64,000 nt of DNA from Comamonas sp. BIGb0124 (GTDB taxonomy: Bacteria; Pseudomonadota; Gammaproteobacteria; Burkholderiales; Burkholderiaceae_C). The DNA is taken from assembly GCF_003752175.1 (NCBI RefSeq), contig NZ_RJVF01000008.1, positions 434,001 to 498,000 on the forward strand, written 5' to 3'. Positions 26,577 to 36,494 of the stretch are shown here, piece by piece. Position 1 is the first letter of the stretch, and the number at the start of each line of letters is the position of its first letter. The position numbers and the translations under genes were made by a program. Below the pieces are notes generated by a model. The model saw only the letters and a program-made list of their open reading frames with translations. It made no database searches and was not told where the DNA came from.

Positions 26577-27001
26577 ATCGCAAGGTAGAGAGGAAGGAAC
26601 GTCCGCGTCCGGCCGCCTGCGCTCGGCACAAGGCACACGACGGACGCGATGAAACGTTTTATTGTCCGCCGCCAGGGTCTTGCGCGGGGGGCCCGGCCTA
26701 TGCGGGATTCAAGTTAGCTCATGCGGATCTTGCTGCCGACACGCGCCTCGCCCGATCTCGGGCCCATCGCCACCGGCGCCCGGCGATCGGCAACACAAAT
26801 CGATGATGCAAATCAGCAATCGTCATTTGCGCCGGGCCCATGGCTTCCGTAAATTGATGGGCTGCGTCGCTTTGCCCATGCAAATGCATGCCGCGCGCCG
26901 CATGTGCCGAGCGCCGACGAAGCCACTCCTTCGACGGGGCCTCGAAGCCCTGCCGCGACGCACCGCCCCTTACCGATCTCCGTCCAGGAACCGCATCCCC
27001 C
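26577..27001. promoter_or_regulatory. Divergent promoter and leader region
   Basis: This 425-base stretch has no convincing gene. It contains a LacI-type site at 26650-26661 near the minus-strand start. In the leader of the plus-strand ATPase lie three alternating copies of GCCCAT/ATGGGC (26836-26841, 26857-26862, 26874-26879), so the middle copy can pair with either outer one. The rest is unremarkable. Confidence 0.5.
26650..26661. promoter_or_regulatory. LacI-type operator-like site
   Basis: TGAAACGTTTTA differs from a perfect TGAAACGTTTCA palindrome at one base. It lies 74 bases upstream of the SfnB-like gene and about 340 bases upstream of the ATPase at 27002. It is the best match among the three sites in the island. 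Confidence 0.55.
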
Positions 27002-28603
27002 ATGAACCTGCTCGATGTCAAAGACCTGAACATCCGCTTCGACGACAAGGAAGTCGTCAAGGACATCTCGTTCTCCGTCGCCCACCGGGAAAAAGTGGCT
27101 CTTGTCGGCGAGTCGGGTTCCGGGAAAAGCGTCAGCGCCATGAGCCTGATGCGACTGCTGCCGGGCTCTGTCGTCGGCGGCTCGGCCCACTACGACGGCA
27201 AGGATCTGCTGGCCCTGTCCGAGAACGAGGTGCGGGACCTTTGCTCAACGGAGCTGGCCATGATTTTCCAGGAGCCGATGACGGCGTTGAATCCACTCTA
27301 CACGGTCGGCCATCAGATCGCCGAAGTCTATCGACTCAGAAAAGGGCTGGACAGCCGCTCGGCCTGGCGGCTGGCCGTCGAACGCCTGGCTGAAACCGGC
27401 ATTCCCGAGCCGGCCCGGCGCGCGCACAGCTACCCCCATCAGCTCTCGGGCGGTCAGCGCCAGCGCGCCATGATCGCCATGGCCCTGGCCGGAGAGCCCA
27501 AGCTGCTGCTGGCGGACGAACCGACGACTGCACTCGATGTCACGCTCAGGCTGCAGATCCTGGATCTGCTCGCCGCGCTGCAGCGGAAGAACGGTCTCTC
27601 GGTCCTGCTCATCACCCACGACCTGCAATTGGTCCGCCGGTTTGCGGACCGTGTCGTGGTGATGCAGCATGGCCGGATCGTCGAACAGGGCAACACCGAA
27701 GACATCTTCCGGTCGCCCCGACATCCCTACACACGCCAATTGCTCAACAGCCGGCCCGACCGCAACGTGGACGACGGCGACAAGGCTTTCGCGGCCCAGC
27801 CCCTGCGTCTGGAATGCAACAACTTGCACGTGAGTTACGCGGTGGCGGGTCAGGGTATCGCCAGTTGGTTCAAGTCCCGCCGCTTCACCGCCGTCCGGGG
27901 CGCCGATTTCACGCTGCGCCCCGGACGCACGCTGGGCGTCATCGGAGAATCCGGATCGGGCAAGACCACGCTGGCATCGGCCATACTGGGACTGGTACGC
28001 CATGACGGGGAACTCACCGTCGAAGGCACCTCGTGGAACCAGGCCCGGCGAGAATCGGGAGCAGCCCGCAAACGCCTGCGCCGCAAAGTGCAGGCCGTGT
28101 TCCAGGATCCCTACTCGTCGCTCTCGCCCCGCATGTCGGTGGCCGACATCGTCGGCGAAGGCCTGCAGTTCCATCATCCCCACCTCTCCAGCCAGACCCG
28201 GCGCGAGCGCATCAACGCCATACTCGAGGAAGTCGGCCTCACGGACGCGCAGTTCCCCGGTCTGCTGCGGCGGTACCCGCATGAGTTCTCCGGCGGGCAG
28301 CGCCAGCGCATCGCCATCGCCAGGGCGCTCATCGTCGAGCCCGACATCCTGGTTCTCGACGAACCGACGAGCGCGCTGGACGTCACCATCCAGAAACAGG
28401 TCATCACGCTGCTGCAACGGCTGCAGCGCGAGCATGGCCTGAGCTACCTGATCATCACGCACGACGTCGCAGTGGTCGCGGCCATGGCGCACGACATCAT
28501 GGTGATGAAGGACGGCGACGTGGTCGAGGCCGGCCCGGCGGATCAGGTACTCGGCTCGCCCCGGCATCCCTACACCCGGGCCCTGGTGAAGGCGGCGGCC
28601 TGA
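27002..28603 (+). CDS. ABC transporter ATPase, peptide/nickel type, two nucleotide-binding domains
   Basis: A 533-residue DppD-DppF fusion with Walker A GESGSGKS at 36-43 and a second GESGSGKT in the second half, LSGGQRQR and FSGGQRQR signatures, and two DEPT-type Walker B motifs. It lacks the 9-residue N-terminal extension of the ATPase at 20429 but otherwise aligns with it. The ATG at 27002 is chosen; in-frame codons upstream show no similarity. It is a single plus-strand gene. The closest transporter parts without their own ATPase are the permeases at 38491 and 39474 and the binding proteins at 34890 and 36819. Confidence 0.93.
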   Translation: MNLLDVKDLNIRFDDKEVVKDISFSVAHREKVALVGESGSGKSVSAMSLMRLLPGSVVGGSAHYDGKDLLALSENEVRDLCSTELAMIFQEPMTALNPLYTVGHQIAEVYRLRKGLDSRSAWRLAVERLAETGIPEPARRAHSYPHQLSGGQRQRAMIAMALAGEPKLLLADEPTTALDVTLRLQILDLLAALQRKNGLSVLLITHDLQLVRRFADRVVVMQHGRIVEQGNTEDIFRSPRHPYTRQLLNSRPDRNVDDGDKAFAAQPLRLECNNLHVSYAVAGQGIASWFKSRRFTAVRGADFTLRPGRTLGVIGESGSGKTTLASAILGLVRHDGELTVEGTSWNQARRESGAARKRLRRKVQAVFQDPYSSLSPRMSVADIVGEGLQFHHPHLSSQTRRERINAILEEVGLTDAQFPGLLRRYPHEFSGGQRQRIAIARALIVEPDILVLDEPTSALDVTIQKQVITLLQRLQREHGLSYLIITHDVAVVAAMAHDIMVMKDGDVVEAGPADQVLGSPRHPYTRALVKAAA

Positions 28604-28685
28604 CAAGAACCTAGAACCCCGGGGCCAGCGCATTCGGCAGCCGGCGCGGCGGCTTTCACACCGCCCTCCGGCCTGCCGCGCACCG

Positions 28686-29513
28686 TCAGACGATAGGCCG
28701 GTGCCCGCCGTCGACCGAGACCATGGAACCCACCACATAACTGGCCTGCCGGCTGGCCAGAAACACGACCACGCCGGCGACCTCGTCGGGACGGCCAAAG
28801 CGGCGCAACGGCAGTTCGTTGCTCAGCCGGGCCAGCGCAGCCTCTTCGTCGATGCCCAGCCGCTGCGCTTCCGTCTCCACCGAGTTCTGCAGGCGGTCGG
28901 TCAACGTGTAGCCCGGGTTCACCACATTCAGGCGAATGCCGTGGCGCGCGTAATGCTGTGACAGCCCGAGTGTCGAATTCATCAGCGCCGCATTGGCCGC
29001 CCCGCCGGCCACGTGGGTCGACAAGGGCAGCCGGCCGCCCGTTCCGATGATGTTGACGACCACGCCCACATCGCTGTCCGGCGAAACGCTGCCGTCGTAG
29101 CCGAGGTCGCATGCACGCGGCATCCAGCGCCGCAACACGGCATCCTGCGTGTGGATATAGGTAAAGAACTTGGCGTCCAGACCCTCTCGCCATGCGGCCG
29201 CATCCAGCGTCTCGGGCGCACGCTTCCGTGCCGCTCCGGCACTGTTGACCAGCACGTCGACCGGCCCCAGTCGGGCTTCGATGAAAGCCACTGCCTGTTC
29301 GGCCTGATCGGCCACCCGCAAGTCCGCGGCAACCACGGCGACCTCGCCGCCGAGCGAACGAAGCGTGGCCTGCGCCGCATCGAGAGCCTCTGCGCTGCGG
29401 GCAACCAGGCCCACACGTGCGCCCTCGGCCACAAAGGCCCGCGCCACGGCCAAGCCGATGCCCTTGCTCGCACCGGTGACGATCACCGTTTTTCCACTCA
29501 ATCCCAAATCCAT
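28686..29513 (-). CDS. SDR-family protein lacking the catalytic Tyr/Lys
   Basis: A 275-residue SDR with an intact cofactor motif (TGASKGIG, 13-20) and NSAG (90-93). The active-site segment THVAGGAANAAL puts Gly170 and Asn174 at the positions of the catalytic Tyr and Lys, and the Ser position falls in NIIGTGG. It shares these changes and the LDAKFF segment with the SDR at 14777. A TTG at 29525 overlaps the previous stop, but the ATG at 29513 is the more likely start. It ends the six-gene minus operon with two DszC-like and two DszA-like enzymes. Confidence 0.87.
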   Translation of the reverse strand: MDLGLSGKTVIVTGASKGIGLAVARAFVAEGARVGLVARSAEALDAAQATLRSLGGEVAVVAADLRVADQAEQAVAFIEARLGPVDVLVNSAGAARKRAPETLDAAAWREGLDAKFFTYIHTQDAVLRRWMPRACDLGYDGSVSPDSDVGVVVNIIGTGGRLPLSTHVAGGAANAALMNSTLGLSQHYARHGIRLNVVNPGYTLTDRLQNSVETEAQRLGIDEEAALARLSNELPLRRFGRPDEVAGVVVFLASRQASYVVGSMVSVDGGHRPIV

Positions 29514-29521
29514 TCCGGGCC

Positions 29522-30724
29522 TCAAATCTTGGTGTTGATCGGCGGCAGATTGCCGTTGAGGTAGAAGTCTCCCACGGCCCTGGCCTTGTACGAGACCGGA
29601 TCGTGCGTGGTGTGCGTCCTCGCATTGCGCCAGTGGCGATCGAGGTTGAGGCCTCTGGATGTCGCCGACGCGCCGCCGATCCGGAACAGCATTTCGCTCA
29701 CGCGGATCGAGGCCTCGGTCGTCGCGTACTTGGCCTCGGCCACGGCAATCGAGGCCTCGCCCAGCAGCCGGTTGGCATCGGCGTCGCCTGCCAGGCTGGC
29801 CGCAAGGGCCTGCTCGAGCAGCGCGGCACCCCGCCCCAGCAGCGCTTCGGCCCCATGGGCCGCGATGGCCATCTCGCCGATGGTGTGCAGCACATAGGGA
29901 TCCTGCGTGGCACTCGACACACCGCTCTCGCGCAACACACGGGCCTGCTCGCGGCCATAGGCACCGGCATCCGCCAGGGCGGCCAGGGCGATGCCGGCAT
30001 CGATCGCCGAATGCATCAATTGCGCAAAGGCCCCTTCATGCGTGCGCCGCTGGCCAAACGCCGGAATGCGCAACACCTCGTGTTCGTGTACGAGGACATC
30101 GTCGTAGATCGTCGTGCCGCTGGCCGTGGTGCGCTGGCCCATGCCGTCCCAGTCGTCGAGCACCGAGACGCCCTCGCGGTTGCGCGGTACAAACACCGCG
30201 GCCCGGCCACCCTGCTCGTGCGCCGCCGTCACCAGGATCAGTTCCGAGTAGATGCTACCGGTGCTGTAGTACTTGCGGCCTTTCAGGCGCCACTCGCTGC
30301 CGGCGCGGTACAGCGTGGTCGTCACATCGCCGATGAAATTGCCGCCCTGCTCGGCCGCCGCATTCCCCATCAGCACACCGTCGAGGGCCAGACCGAAGTA
30401 GTGCAGCTTCTGCTCGTGGGTGCCGTAGATCCGCAGCTTCTCCAGGTTCGCAAACTGGGGGGCGACGGCCTGGGCGATATTGGGATCGGCCTGCGCGAGG
30501 ATCACCAGAATGCGGGCAAACTTCGGCAAGTCGATTTCCGCACCGCCATAAGCCGCAGGCACGCGCGCGGCGAGCAGACCGCTGGCCTTGATCCGCTCCA
30601 GCTCCGCGAGCGGCGGCACTCGGTCGCGGTCACGTGCCGCTGCACCGACGCGAAAATCTGTCGCCAGTTCGCGGGCAATGGCCTCGTAGTCACGCGCCGA
30701 AGTCAATGATTGGATCGATCCCAT
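29522..30724 (-). CDS. Flavin-dependent oxidoreductase of acyl-CoA dehydrogenase fold (DszC-like)
   Basis: A 400-residue protein with VPAAYGGAEIDLPKFARI in the N-terminal domain, a central DDWDGMGQRTTASGT segment and DRHWRNARTHTTHDP at 362-376. These are shared with DszC-type sulfoxidising monooxygenases. The ATG at 30724 is preceded by AGGAAACAG, a good ribosome site, and preferred to a TTG at 30739. It lies between a DszA-like gene and the SDR. The order DszA-like/DszC-like occurs twice in this operon, which suggests two successive oxidation steps or two related substrates. Confidence 0.88.
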   Translation of the reverse strand: MGSIQSLTSARDYEAIARELATDFRVGAAARDRDRVPPLAELERIKASGLLAARVPAAYGGAEIDLPKFARILVILAQADPNIAQAVAPQFANLEKLRIYGTHEQKLHYFGLALDGVLMGNAAAEQGGNFIGDVTTTLYRAGSEWRLKGRKYYSTGSIYSELILVTAAHEQGGRAAVFVPRNREGVSVLDDWDGMGQRTTASGTTIYDDVLVHEHEVLRIPAFGQRRTHEGAFAQLMHSAIDAGIALAALADAGAYGREQARVLRESGVSSATQDPYVLHTIGEMAIAAHGAEALLGRGAALLEQALAASLAGDADANRLLGEASIAVAEAKYATTEASIRVSEMLFRIGGASATSRGLNLDRHWRNARTHTTHDPVSYKARAVGDFYLNGNLPPINTKI

Positions 30725-30754
30725 ATCTGTTTCCTGCAAAGTCTCGAGTCGCCG

Positions 30755-32119
30755 TCACACGGCAGACGCGTGCGCCGCAAAACGGCTGGCGGGTTGGCGC
30801 AAGCCCATCAGCTCGCGCACCGTACGGCCTTCATAGCGGGTGCGGAAAAGCCCGCGCCGCTGCAGCTCGGGCACGACCCGGTCGACGAACTCGCCCAAGC
30901 CCTGAGGCAACCAGCCCGGCATGATGTTGAAGCCGTCTGCCGCCCCCTGTTCGAACCACGCCTGCATGAAATCGGCGATGTCGGACGCCGTGCCGATCAC
31001 GACCGGGTGCCCGCGTGCCACGGCCACCTGCAGATACAGGTCGCGTATCGTCAGGCCGTCGCGGCGCGCGACATGGGCCAGCAACGCGGCACGGCTCGTC
31101 GCCCCTTGCGCCTCGGGCAGTTCGGGGAACAGCGCATCGGGCGGATAGGCCGATAGATCGACCCCGCCCAGGTGATGTTCGAGCTGCGCCAGCCCGACTT
31201 CCGGATGCACGAGCGACTGGAGGTAGTCGAACTTCTCCTGAGCCTCGCTGCGACTGGCCCCCACGACCGGGAACAGCCCTGGCAGCACCCGCAGGTCGTC
31301 TGCACGGCGTCCATGGTCTTGCGCCAAGCCCTTGATTCTCCGGATGAATGCCTGCGCGTCGCCCAGCGTCGTCTGGGCGGTGTAGATCACTTCGCCATGA
31401 CGCGCGCCGAACGAGATGCCCGCGTCGGACGAGCCCGCCTGGACCAGCAGCGGCCGGCCCTGCGGGGTCCGGGTCACGTTCAGCGGTCCACGGACCTGGA
31501 AGTGCTCGCCGCGGTGCTCCAGCGCATGCAGCGACTGCGGATGGAAGTAGCGACCCGACTGCTGATCGGCCACGACCGCGTCGTCGTCCCAGCTGTCCCA
31601 CAGACCGGTCACGACCTCCACGAACTCGTCGGCGCGCTGATAGCGCTTGGCGGCCGGCGGAATCGGAGCGGAGCCGAAATTCTCCGCCTCCGTGCTGCTG
31701 GACGAGGTCACGATGTTCCAGCCGGCACGCCCGCCGCTCAGGTGGTCGAGAGACGCGAACTTGCGCGCCACATGGAAGGGCTCGTTGAACGTCGTCGAAG
31801 CCGTGGCCACCAGCCCGATATGGCGCGTGGCCGTGCTCAAGGCCGACAGCAAGGTCAACGGCTCGAAATGCGCTTTCGGGCTGCGGCCCAGGCGTTCGGC
31901 CGAGCGATCGCGAATCGCCAGCCCATCGGCCAGAAAGAAGAGATCGAACAGCCCGCGCTCGGCCTCGGCCGCAACCGCACGGTAGTGGTCGAGCGACATC
32001 GGCGCATGAGGCGCCACATCCCGATGACGCCAGGCAGCCAGATGCCGGCCTGTCGTCTCGACAAAAACGCCCAGGTGCATGCCGCGCCGTGGCACGGCGC
32101 CCGGCTTGCCGCCGCTCAT
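30755..32119 (-). CDS. FMN-dependent monooxygenase, NtaA/SnaA/DszA family
   Basis: A 454-residue enzyme with family motifs LGVFVETTGRHLAAWRHRDV, VARKFASLDHLSGGRAGWNI and RRGLFRTRYEG. The ATG at 32119 overlaps the preceding stop as ATGA; upstream codons in this frame belong to the antisense of the previous gene. It acts on an unknown substrate using reduced FMN. It and the following paralogue (32116-33465) are adjacent copies that have diverged clearly, so they probably have different substrates or act in sequence. Confidence 0.9.
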   Translation of the reverse strand: MSGGKPGAVPRRGMHLGVFVETTGRHLAAWRHRDVAPHAPMSLDHYRAVAAEAERGLFDLFFLADGLAIRDRSAERLGRSPKAHFEPLTLLSALSTATRHIGLVATASTTFNEPFHVARKFASLDHLSGGRAGWNIVTSSSSTEAENFGSAPIPPAAKRYQRADEFVEVVTGLWDSWDDDAVVADQQSGRYFHPQSLHALEHRGEHFQVRGPLNVTRTPQGRPLLVQAGSSDAGISFGARHGEVIYTAQTTLGDAQAFIRRIKGLAQDHGRRADDLRVLPGLFPVVGASRSEAQEKFDYLQSLVHPEVGLAQLEHHLGGVDLSAYPPDALFPELPEAQGATSRAALLAHVARRDGLTIRDLYLQVAVARGHPVVIGTASDIADFMQAWFEQGAADGFNIMPGWLPQGLGEFVDRVVPELQRRGLFRTRYEGRTVRELMGLRQPASRFAAHASAV

Positions 32120-33465
32120 GCGCGCTCCTGCCCGGCGGCATGCCGGTTGGCCGGCCGGCGAAGCCCGAGATTCTCGCGCAGCGTGGCCCCTTCGTACGCG
32201 GTGCGGAACAGGCCGCGCCGCTGCAGAACCGGCACCACATGGTCGATGAACTCGAAGAGCCCGCCCGGCAACCACGGTGCCATGATGTTGAATCCGTCGG
32301 CCCCGCCTTGCTCGAAGCGTTCCTGCAACTGGTCGGCGATCTGTTCGGCCGTGCCGAAGATGGCCCAGTGCCCTCGGGTTCCGGTGACATGCCAGTACAG
32401 CTGCCGCACCGTCAGGTTTTCCCTGCGGGCAAAATCGATCAGCAGCTTCTGCCGGCTCTGGTTGCCTTGGGTCAACGGCAGATCGGGCACGGGCCCGTCC
32501 AGCGGATACGACGACAGATCGAATCCACCCAGATGACGAGCCAGAATGGGCCAGCCGATCTCGGGATGGACCAGCTCCTGCAGTTGCTGGAATTTTTCCT
32601 TTGCATGCGCTTCGGACTCCCCCACCACCGGGAACACGCCCGGCATGATCTTCAGATCGTCGGGATGCCGTCCATATCCCTGCATCTGCGACTTCACGCT
32701 GCGGTAGAAGGCCTGCGCCTCTTCGAGCGAGCGCTGCGCGGTGAAGATCACCTCGGCCGTTTCTGCCGCCAATTGCTGGCCATCCGCAGACGAACCGGCC
32801 TGAACGACGACCGGATAGCCCTGCGGCGGCCGCGCAATGTTGAGCGGGCCACGCACCTTGAAGAACTCGCCCTGATGCGCCAGCACATGCAGGCGGCCGG
32901 GATCGAAGAACAGCCCCGACTCCTTGTCCTGCAGCAGCGCGTCGTCCTCCCAGCTGTCCCACAGTCCCGTCACCACGTCGACGAACTCGCGCGCACGGCG
33001 GTAACGCAGTCCATGCTCGATCACCTGATCCAGATTGAAGTTGCGTGCCTCGCCCTGCGTCCACGACGTCACCACATTCCAGCCCGCGCGTCCGTGGCTG
33101 ATGTGATCGAGCGACGCAAACTTGCGGGCCACGTTGAAAGGTTCGTTGTAGCTCGTCGAAGCCGTCGCCACCAGCCCGATGCGCCGGGTATTCACCGCCA
33201 GCGCCGACAGCAGCGTCAGCGGCTCGAACGTCACAGTGCGGGTCGTGCGCCCGATGTGTTCGTCTTCCTCGTATTGGAAGGTCATCTGGTCCCCGAGGAA
33301 GACCATGTCGAACTTCGCTTGCTCGGCACGCTGCGCCAACTGGGCATAGTGTTCGAAGTTCATGCCCGCGCCCTCGGGCGCACTGGGCAGCCGCCACGCC
33401 GCGATGTGGTGGCCCGCGTCCTGGATGAAGGCACCGAGCCGGATTTTCTTGGGGGTCGTTGTCAT
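32116..33465 (-). CDS. FMN-dependent monooxygenase, NtaA/SnaA/DszA family
   Basis: A 449-residue enzyme of the NtaA/DszA family. LGAFIQDAGHHIAAWRLP, ATASTSYNEPFNVARKFASL and RRGLFRTAYEGATLRENLGL are present. It follows a DszC-like gene after 45 bases and overlaps the next monooxygenase by 4 bases. DszA and DszC act together in dibenzothiophene desulfurisation, so the same pairing here supports oxidation of a sulfur heterocycle, sulfide or sulfone. No DszB-like sulfinase is visible in the window. Confidence 0.9.
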   Translation of the reverse strand: MTTTPKKIRLGAFIQDAGHHIAAWRLPSAPEGAGMNFEHYAQLAQRAEQAKFDMVFLGDQMTFQYEEDEHIGRTTRTVTFEPLTLLSALAVNTRRIGLVATASTSYNEPFNVARKFASLDHISHGRAGWNVVTSWTQGEARNFNLDQVIEHGLRYRRAREFVDVVTGLWDSWEDDALLQDKESGLFFDPGRLHVLAHQGEFFKVRGPLNIARPPQGYPVVVQAGSSADGQQLAAETAEVIFTAQRSLEEAQAFYRSVKSQMQGYGRHPDDLKIMPGVFPVVGESEAHAKEKFQQLQELVHPEIGWPILARHLGGFDLSSYPLDGPVPDLPLTQGNQSRQKLLIDFARRENLTVRQLYWHVTGTRGHWAIFGTAEQIADQLQERFEQGGADGFNIMAPWLPGGLFEFIDHVVPVLQRRGLFRTAYEGATLRENLGLRRPANRHAAGQERA

Positions 33466-33510
33466 GATGCGCAGTGTGTGAAAGGCTCGGACGACCCGGC
33501 ACGCGGCCGG

Positions 33511-34785
33511 TCAGTCGTACATCGTGATGGGCGGCGGCACCTGGTTGAGGTAGTAGGTGCCGACCACCCGGTAACGGTGGTTGATGGGATCGTGCGTCGT
33601 GTGCGTGCGGGCGTTTCGCCAATGGCGGTCGAAGTTGTGCTGCCCCAGCGTCGCCGACGAGCCGCCGACGTCGAAGATCAGCTCCCCGGCCCGCAACGCC
33701 GCGCCGTTGCAGACGATCTTGGCTTCGGCCGTGGCGATCGAAGCATCGACGAGGGCCTGCTCCAGCGCCTCGCCGGTCGTGCCGTCGTGCCAGGCCGCCA
33801 CGGCCTCGTCGACAGAGGCCGCGGCCCGCAGCAGCACCGCTTCGGCGGCGTGTGCATGGGCGATGATGTTGCCGATGATGTGTTGTACATACGGGTCGTC
33901 GACCGACCGCTGCACACCCGAATCGGGCCTTGGCCTGGCGCCCCGGTGGGCCCAGGCGATCGCATCGTCCAGCACCGCCAGCGCGATGCCCACCTCGATC
34001 GTCGAATGCAGCATCTGCGTCGCGGCAGGCTGGTAATTGCGCTTCTTGCGTTCGGCGCTGCTGTAGAACATCACCTCGTCCTCGCGCACCCGCACGTTCT
34101 CGAAATCGGTGGTGCCGCTGGCCGTCAGCCGCTGCCCCATGCCGTCCCAGTCGTTGTGCTGCACGATGCCGGCCCGGGTCCTCGGCACCATCACGGAAAC
34201 CGTATCGCCGCTATCGTCCTTTGCCGTCACGCGCAGCCGATCGGCCATCAGGCCGCCCGTGCTGTAGAACTTGCGTCCGTTGAGACGAAGGCCATCGGGC
34301 GTGGCCTGCAGGCGGGTGGTCATGTCCGTCGCGAACTGGCCACCCAGTTCGCCGGTCGCACCGCTGATCAGGTCACCCTGCAGCAAGCCCGCGAAATAGC
34401 GTTCCCGCTGTGCACTCGAGCCGGTCAGCCGAATGCGTTCGACCGACGTGAAATGCGGGATCAGCACCTGCGCGACGCTCGGATCGCCCTTGGCCAGCCA
34501 GATCATGGCCCGCGCAATGCTCGAGAACGGCAGATCCGGCCCGCCGAATGCCTTGGGCACCCGTGCCGCCGTGATACCGGCTTGCCGCACCCAATCGAGT
34601 TCGGCATGCGGCAAGGTGCGGGCCTGATCCCGGGCCGAGGCCCCTGCGCCCAGCAGCGGCGACAGGCGGCGTGCCGCCGCGATCAGATCCTGTCCGGAGA
34701 ATCCGGCATGTGCGATGGGCGAGGTGTATCGGCCCGTGCGCGATTCGGCGTCCTCGGTCGACAAAGAAACGGTGGCAGTAGTCAT
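33511..34785 (-). CDS. Flavin-dependent oxidoreductase of acyl-CoA dehydrogenase fold (DszC-like)
   Basis: A 424-residue protein, slightly longer than its three paralogues because of an N-terminal extension of about 25 residues. It keeps VPKAFGGPDLPFSSIARAMI, NDWDGMGQRLTASGTTDF and DRHWRNARTHTTHDP at 386-400. These place it in the DszC/SfnB group of flavin-dependent monooxygenases. It is the second gene of the minus operon led by the binding protein at 34890-36494, with 104 bases between them. Confidence 0.88.
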   Translation of the reverse strand: MTTATVSLSTEDAESRTGRYTSPIAHAGFSGQDLIAAARRLSPLLGAGASARDQARTLPHAELDWVRQAGITAARVPKAFGGPDLPFSSIARAMIWLAKGDPSVAQVLIPHFTSVERIRLTGSSAQRERYFAGLLQGDLISGATGELGGQFATDMTTRLQATPDGLRLNGRKFYSTGGLMADRLRVTAKDDSGDTVSVMVPRTRAGIVQHNDWDGMGQRLTASGTTDFENVRVREDEVMFYSSAERKKRNYQPAATQMLHSTIEVGIALAVLDDAIAWAHRGARPRPDSGVQRSVDDPYVQHIIGNIIAHAHAAEAVLLRAAASVDEAVAAWHDGTTGEALEQALVDASIATAEAKIVCNGAALRAGELIFDVGGSSATLGQHNFDRHWRNARTHTTHDPINHRYRVVGTYYLNQVPPPITMYD

Positions 34786-34889
34786 GAGTCAGGCAGCGGC
34801 GCAGTCGAGAGACCGGCGCGTAAAGAACATTGGGGCATGAGCCGCACCGCCTCTCCAAGGCCGATGCGCACCCATCGGACGATCGGAAA

Positions 34890-36494
34890 TCAGGGCTCGA
34901 GCCAGGCCGTATGGAAACCCGAATGCACGCCCGTCGGCGAGAAATCCAGCCCCCTGAGCTTGCGGTTGTAGGCCGTGAAGAAAGGGGCCTGCATGACCGG
35001 CAGCATCGGCAGGTCCTTGAGGGCCTGGCGCTGGAACTGGTGGAAAGTCTCCACGCGCTTCTGCGGCACGGCCTCCCGCTGGTAGCTTTCGATGATGCGG
35101 TCGGTGGCCTCGCTCGCGTAGGCGAACGCATTGGCGTAAGGCACGCCCGGCTGCTGGGCCTTCGACGAATAGACCCGCGTCAGCCCCATCTGGGGATCGA
35201 CCATGATGCCGAAGCCCTGGAAAATGATGTCGAAATCATAGTCCGTGTAGACCTTCTTCAGGAAGGTCGCATTGTCGAGCGGGATGTAGACCACCTCGAT
35301 GCCGACCTTGGCAAACTCCTGGCGCAGGAACTCGCCCGCGAACACAAAACGCTCCGAGGTCGGGTCGGTGTACAGGCGGATCTGGAATCGCTGCCCGTTC
35401 GCCTTGGCCGGGTAACCGGCTTCGTCGAGCAGCTTCTTGGCGGCATTCGCATTCAGCTCGTAACGCGGAATGTCGCGGGTATAGAACGCCGTCAGCGACT
35501 CCGGGATCACGCTGTATTCGGGCTTGCTCAAGCCATACCAGACCGTGTCGATCAGCCGTTGCCGGTCGACCAGATGCGCAATCGCCTGGCGCACCTTCAC
35601 ATTCGACAGGATCGGCGAGCGGAAATTGAAACCGAGGAAATACGTCTGCGCGGCATACGAGTAGCCGCGGCTGTCGAAACGCAGATCGGGATTCTTCTTG
35701 AGTCGCTCGACATCCGAGAACGGCACGCCCGAGTAAGGCACATATTGAACTTCGCCCGATTCGAGCGCCGCACCACGCCCGGCTTCGTCCGGAATGAAGC
35801 GGTAGATGATGCGATCGAGGTAAGGCTTGCCCGAGTCCCAGTAATCCGGATTGCGCTCGAGCTCGACGAACTGACCCTTGGTCCAGCTCTTGAAGCGAAA
35901 CGGCCCGGTCCCGATGGGCCGGTTGTTGAGCGGGTTCGTGCGCACATCCGTATCCTTGTACAGATGGGCCGGCAACACCTGCGACTCGGCGGCATCCAGC
36001 GCATTCAGGATCACCTGCGAGGGCGACTCCAGCCTGAAGATGGCCGTATGGGCATCCGGCATCTCGACATCGATCAGCGTGGCAAAAGTCGAGCGGCCAC
36101 GCGAATGCAGTTTTTTCCAGACCTCGAGCGCGGAGTACTTCACATCGGCCGACGTGAAGGGCTTGCCGTCATGCCATTTCACGCCCTGGCGCAGCTTGAA
36201 GGTGATGCTCTTGCCGTCCGGCGAAACCGTCCAAGACTCTGCCAGCCGGGGCTGGGGACGGTAGGCATCGTCGTAGTACACCAGCCCGTCGAAGATGCTG
36301 GCCGACACCGCGCGGTTCGCATACTGATTGTTGTAGGTCGAGGTCAGCGAATTCGGCTCTGGATTGATCGCCGCATAGAGGGTCCCGCCTCGCCGGATCT
36401 GTTCCTGAGCAAAAACCACATCGGGCGCACCCACCAGCAAACCGGCGCTGGCCATTGCCAAGGCCAGCTTTCGGCGATTCAACGAGATTGCCAC
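34890..36494 (-). CDS. ABC transporter substrate-binding protein (SBP_bac_5)
   Basis: A 534-residue periplasmic protein with signal sequence NRRKLALAMASAGLLVGAP and cleavage near residue 29. It has the family motif KLRQGVKWHDGKPFTSADVK and GTGPFRFKSWTKGQFVELER. The start is a GTG at 36494 with a good ribosome site, GGAGTGA, 7 bases upstream. It heads the minus operon carrying two DszA-like and two DszC-like enzymes plus an SDR, so its ligand is probably their substrate. It is divergent from a related binding protein at 36819, the same layout as the pair at 15643/17702. Confidence 0.92.
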   Translation of the reverse strand: MAISLNRRKLALAMASAGLLVGAPDVVFAQEQIRRGGTLYAAINPEPNSLTSTYNNQYANRAVSASIFDGLVYYDDAYRPQPRLAESWTVSPDGKSITFKLRQGVKWHDGKPFTSADVKYSALEVWKKLHSRGRSTFATLIDVEMPDAHTAIFRLESPSQVILNALDAAESQVLPAHLYKDTDVRTNPLNNRPIGTGPFRFKSWTKGQFVELERNPDYWDSGKPYLDRIIYRFIPDEAGRGAALESGEVQYVPYSGVPFSDVERLKKNPDLRFDSRGYSYAAQTYFLGFNFRSPILSNVKVRQAIAHLVDRQRLIDTVWYGLSKPEYSVIPESLTAFYTRDIPRYELNANAAKKLLDEAGYPAKANGQRFQIRLYTDPTSERFVFAGEFLRQEFAKVGIEVVYIPLDNATFLKKVYTDYDFDIIFQGFGIMVDPQMGLTRVYSSKAQQPGVPYANAFAYASEATDRIIESYQREAVPQKRVETFHQFQRQALKDLPMLPVMQAPFFTAYNRKLRGLDFSPTGVHSGFHTAWLEP

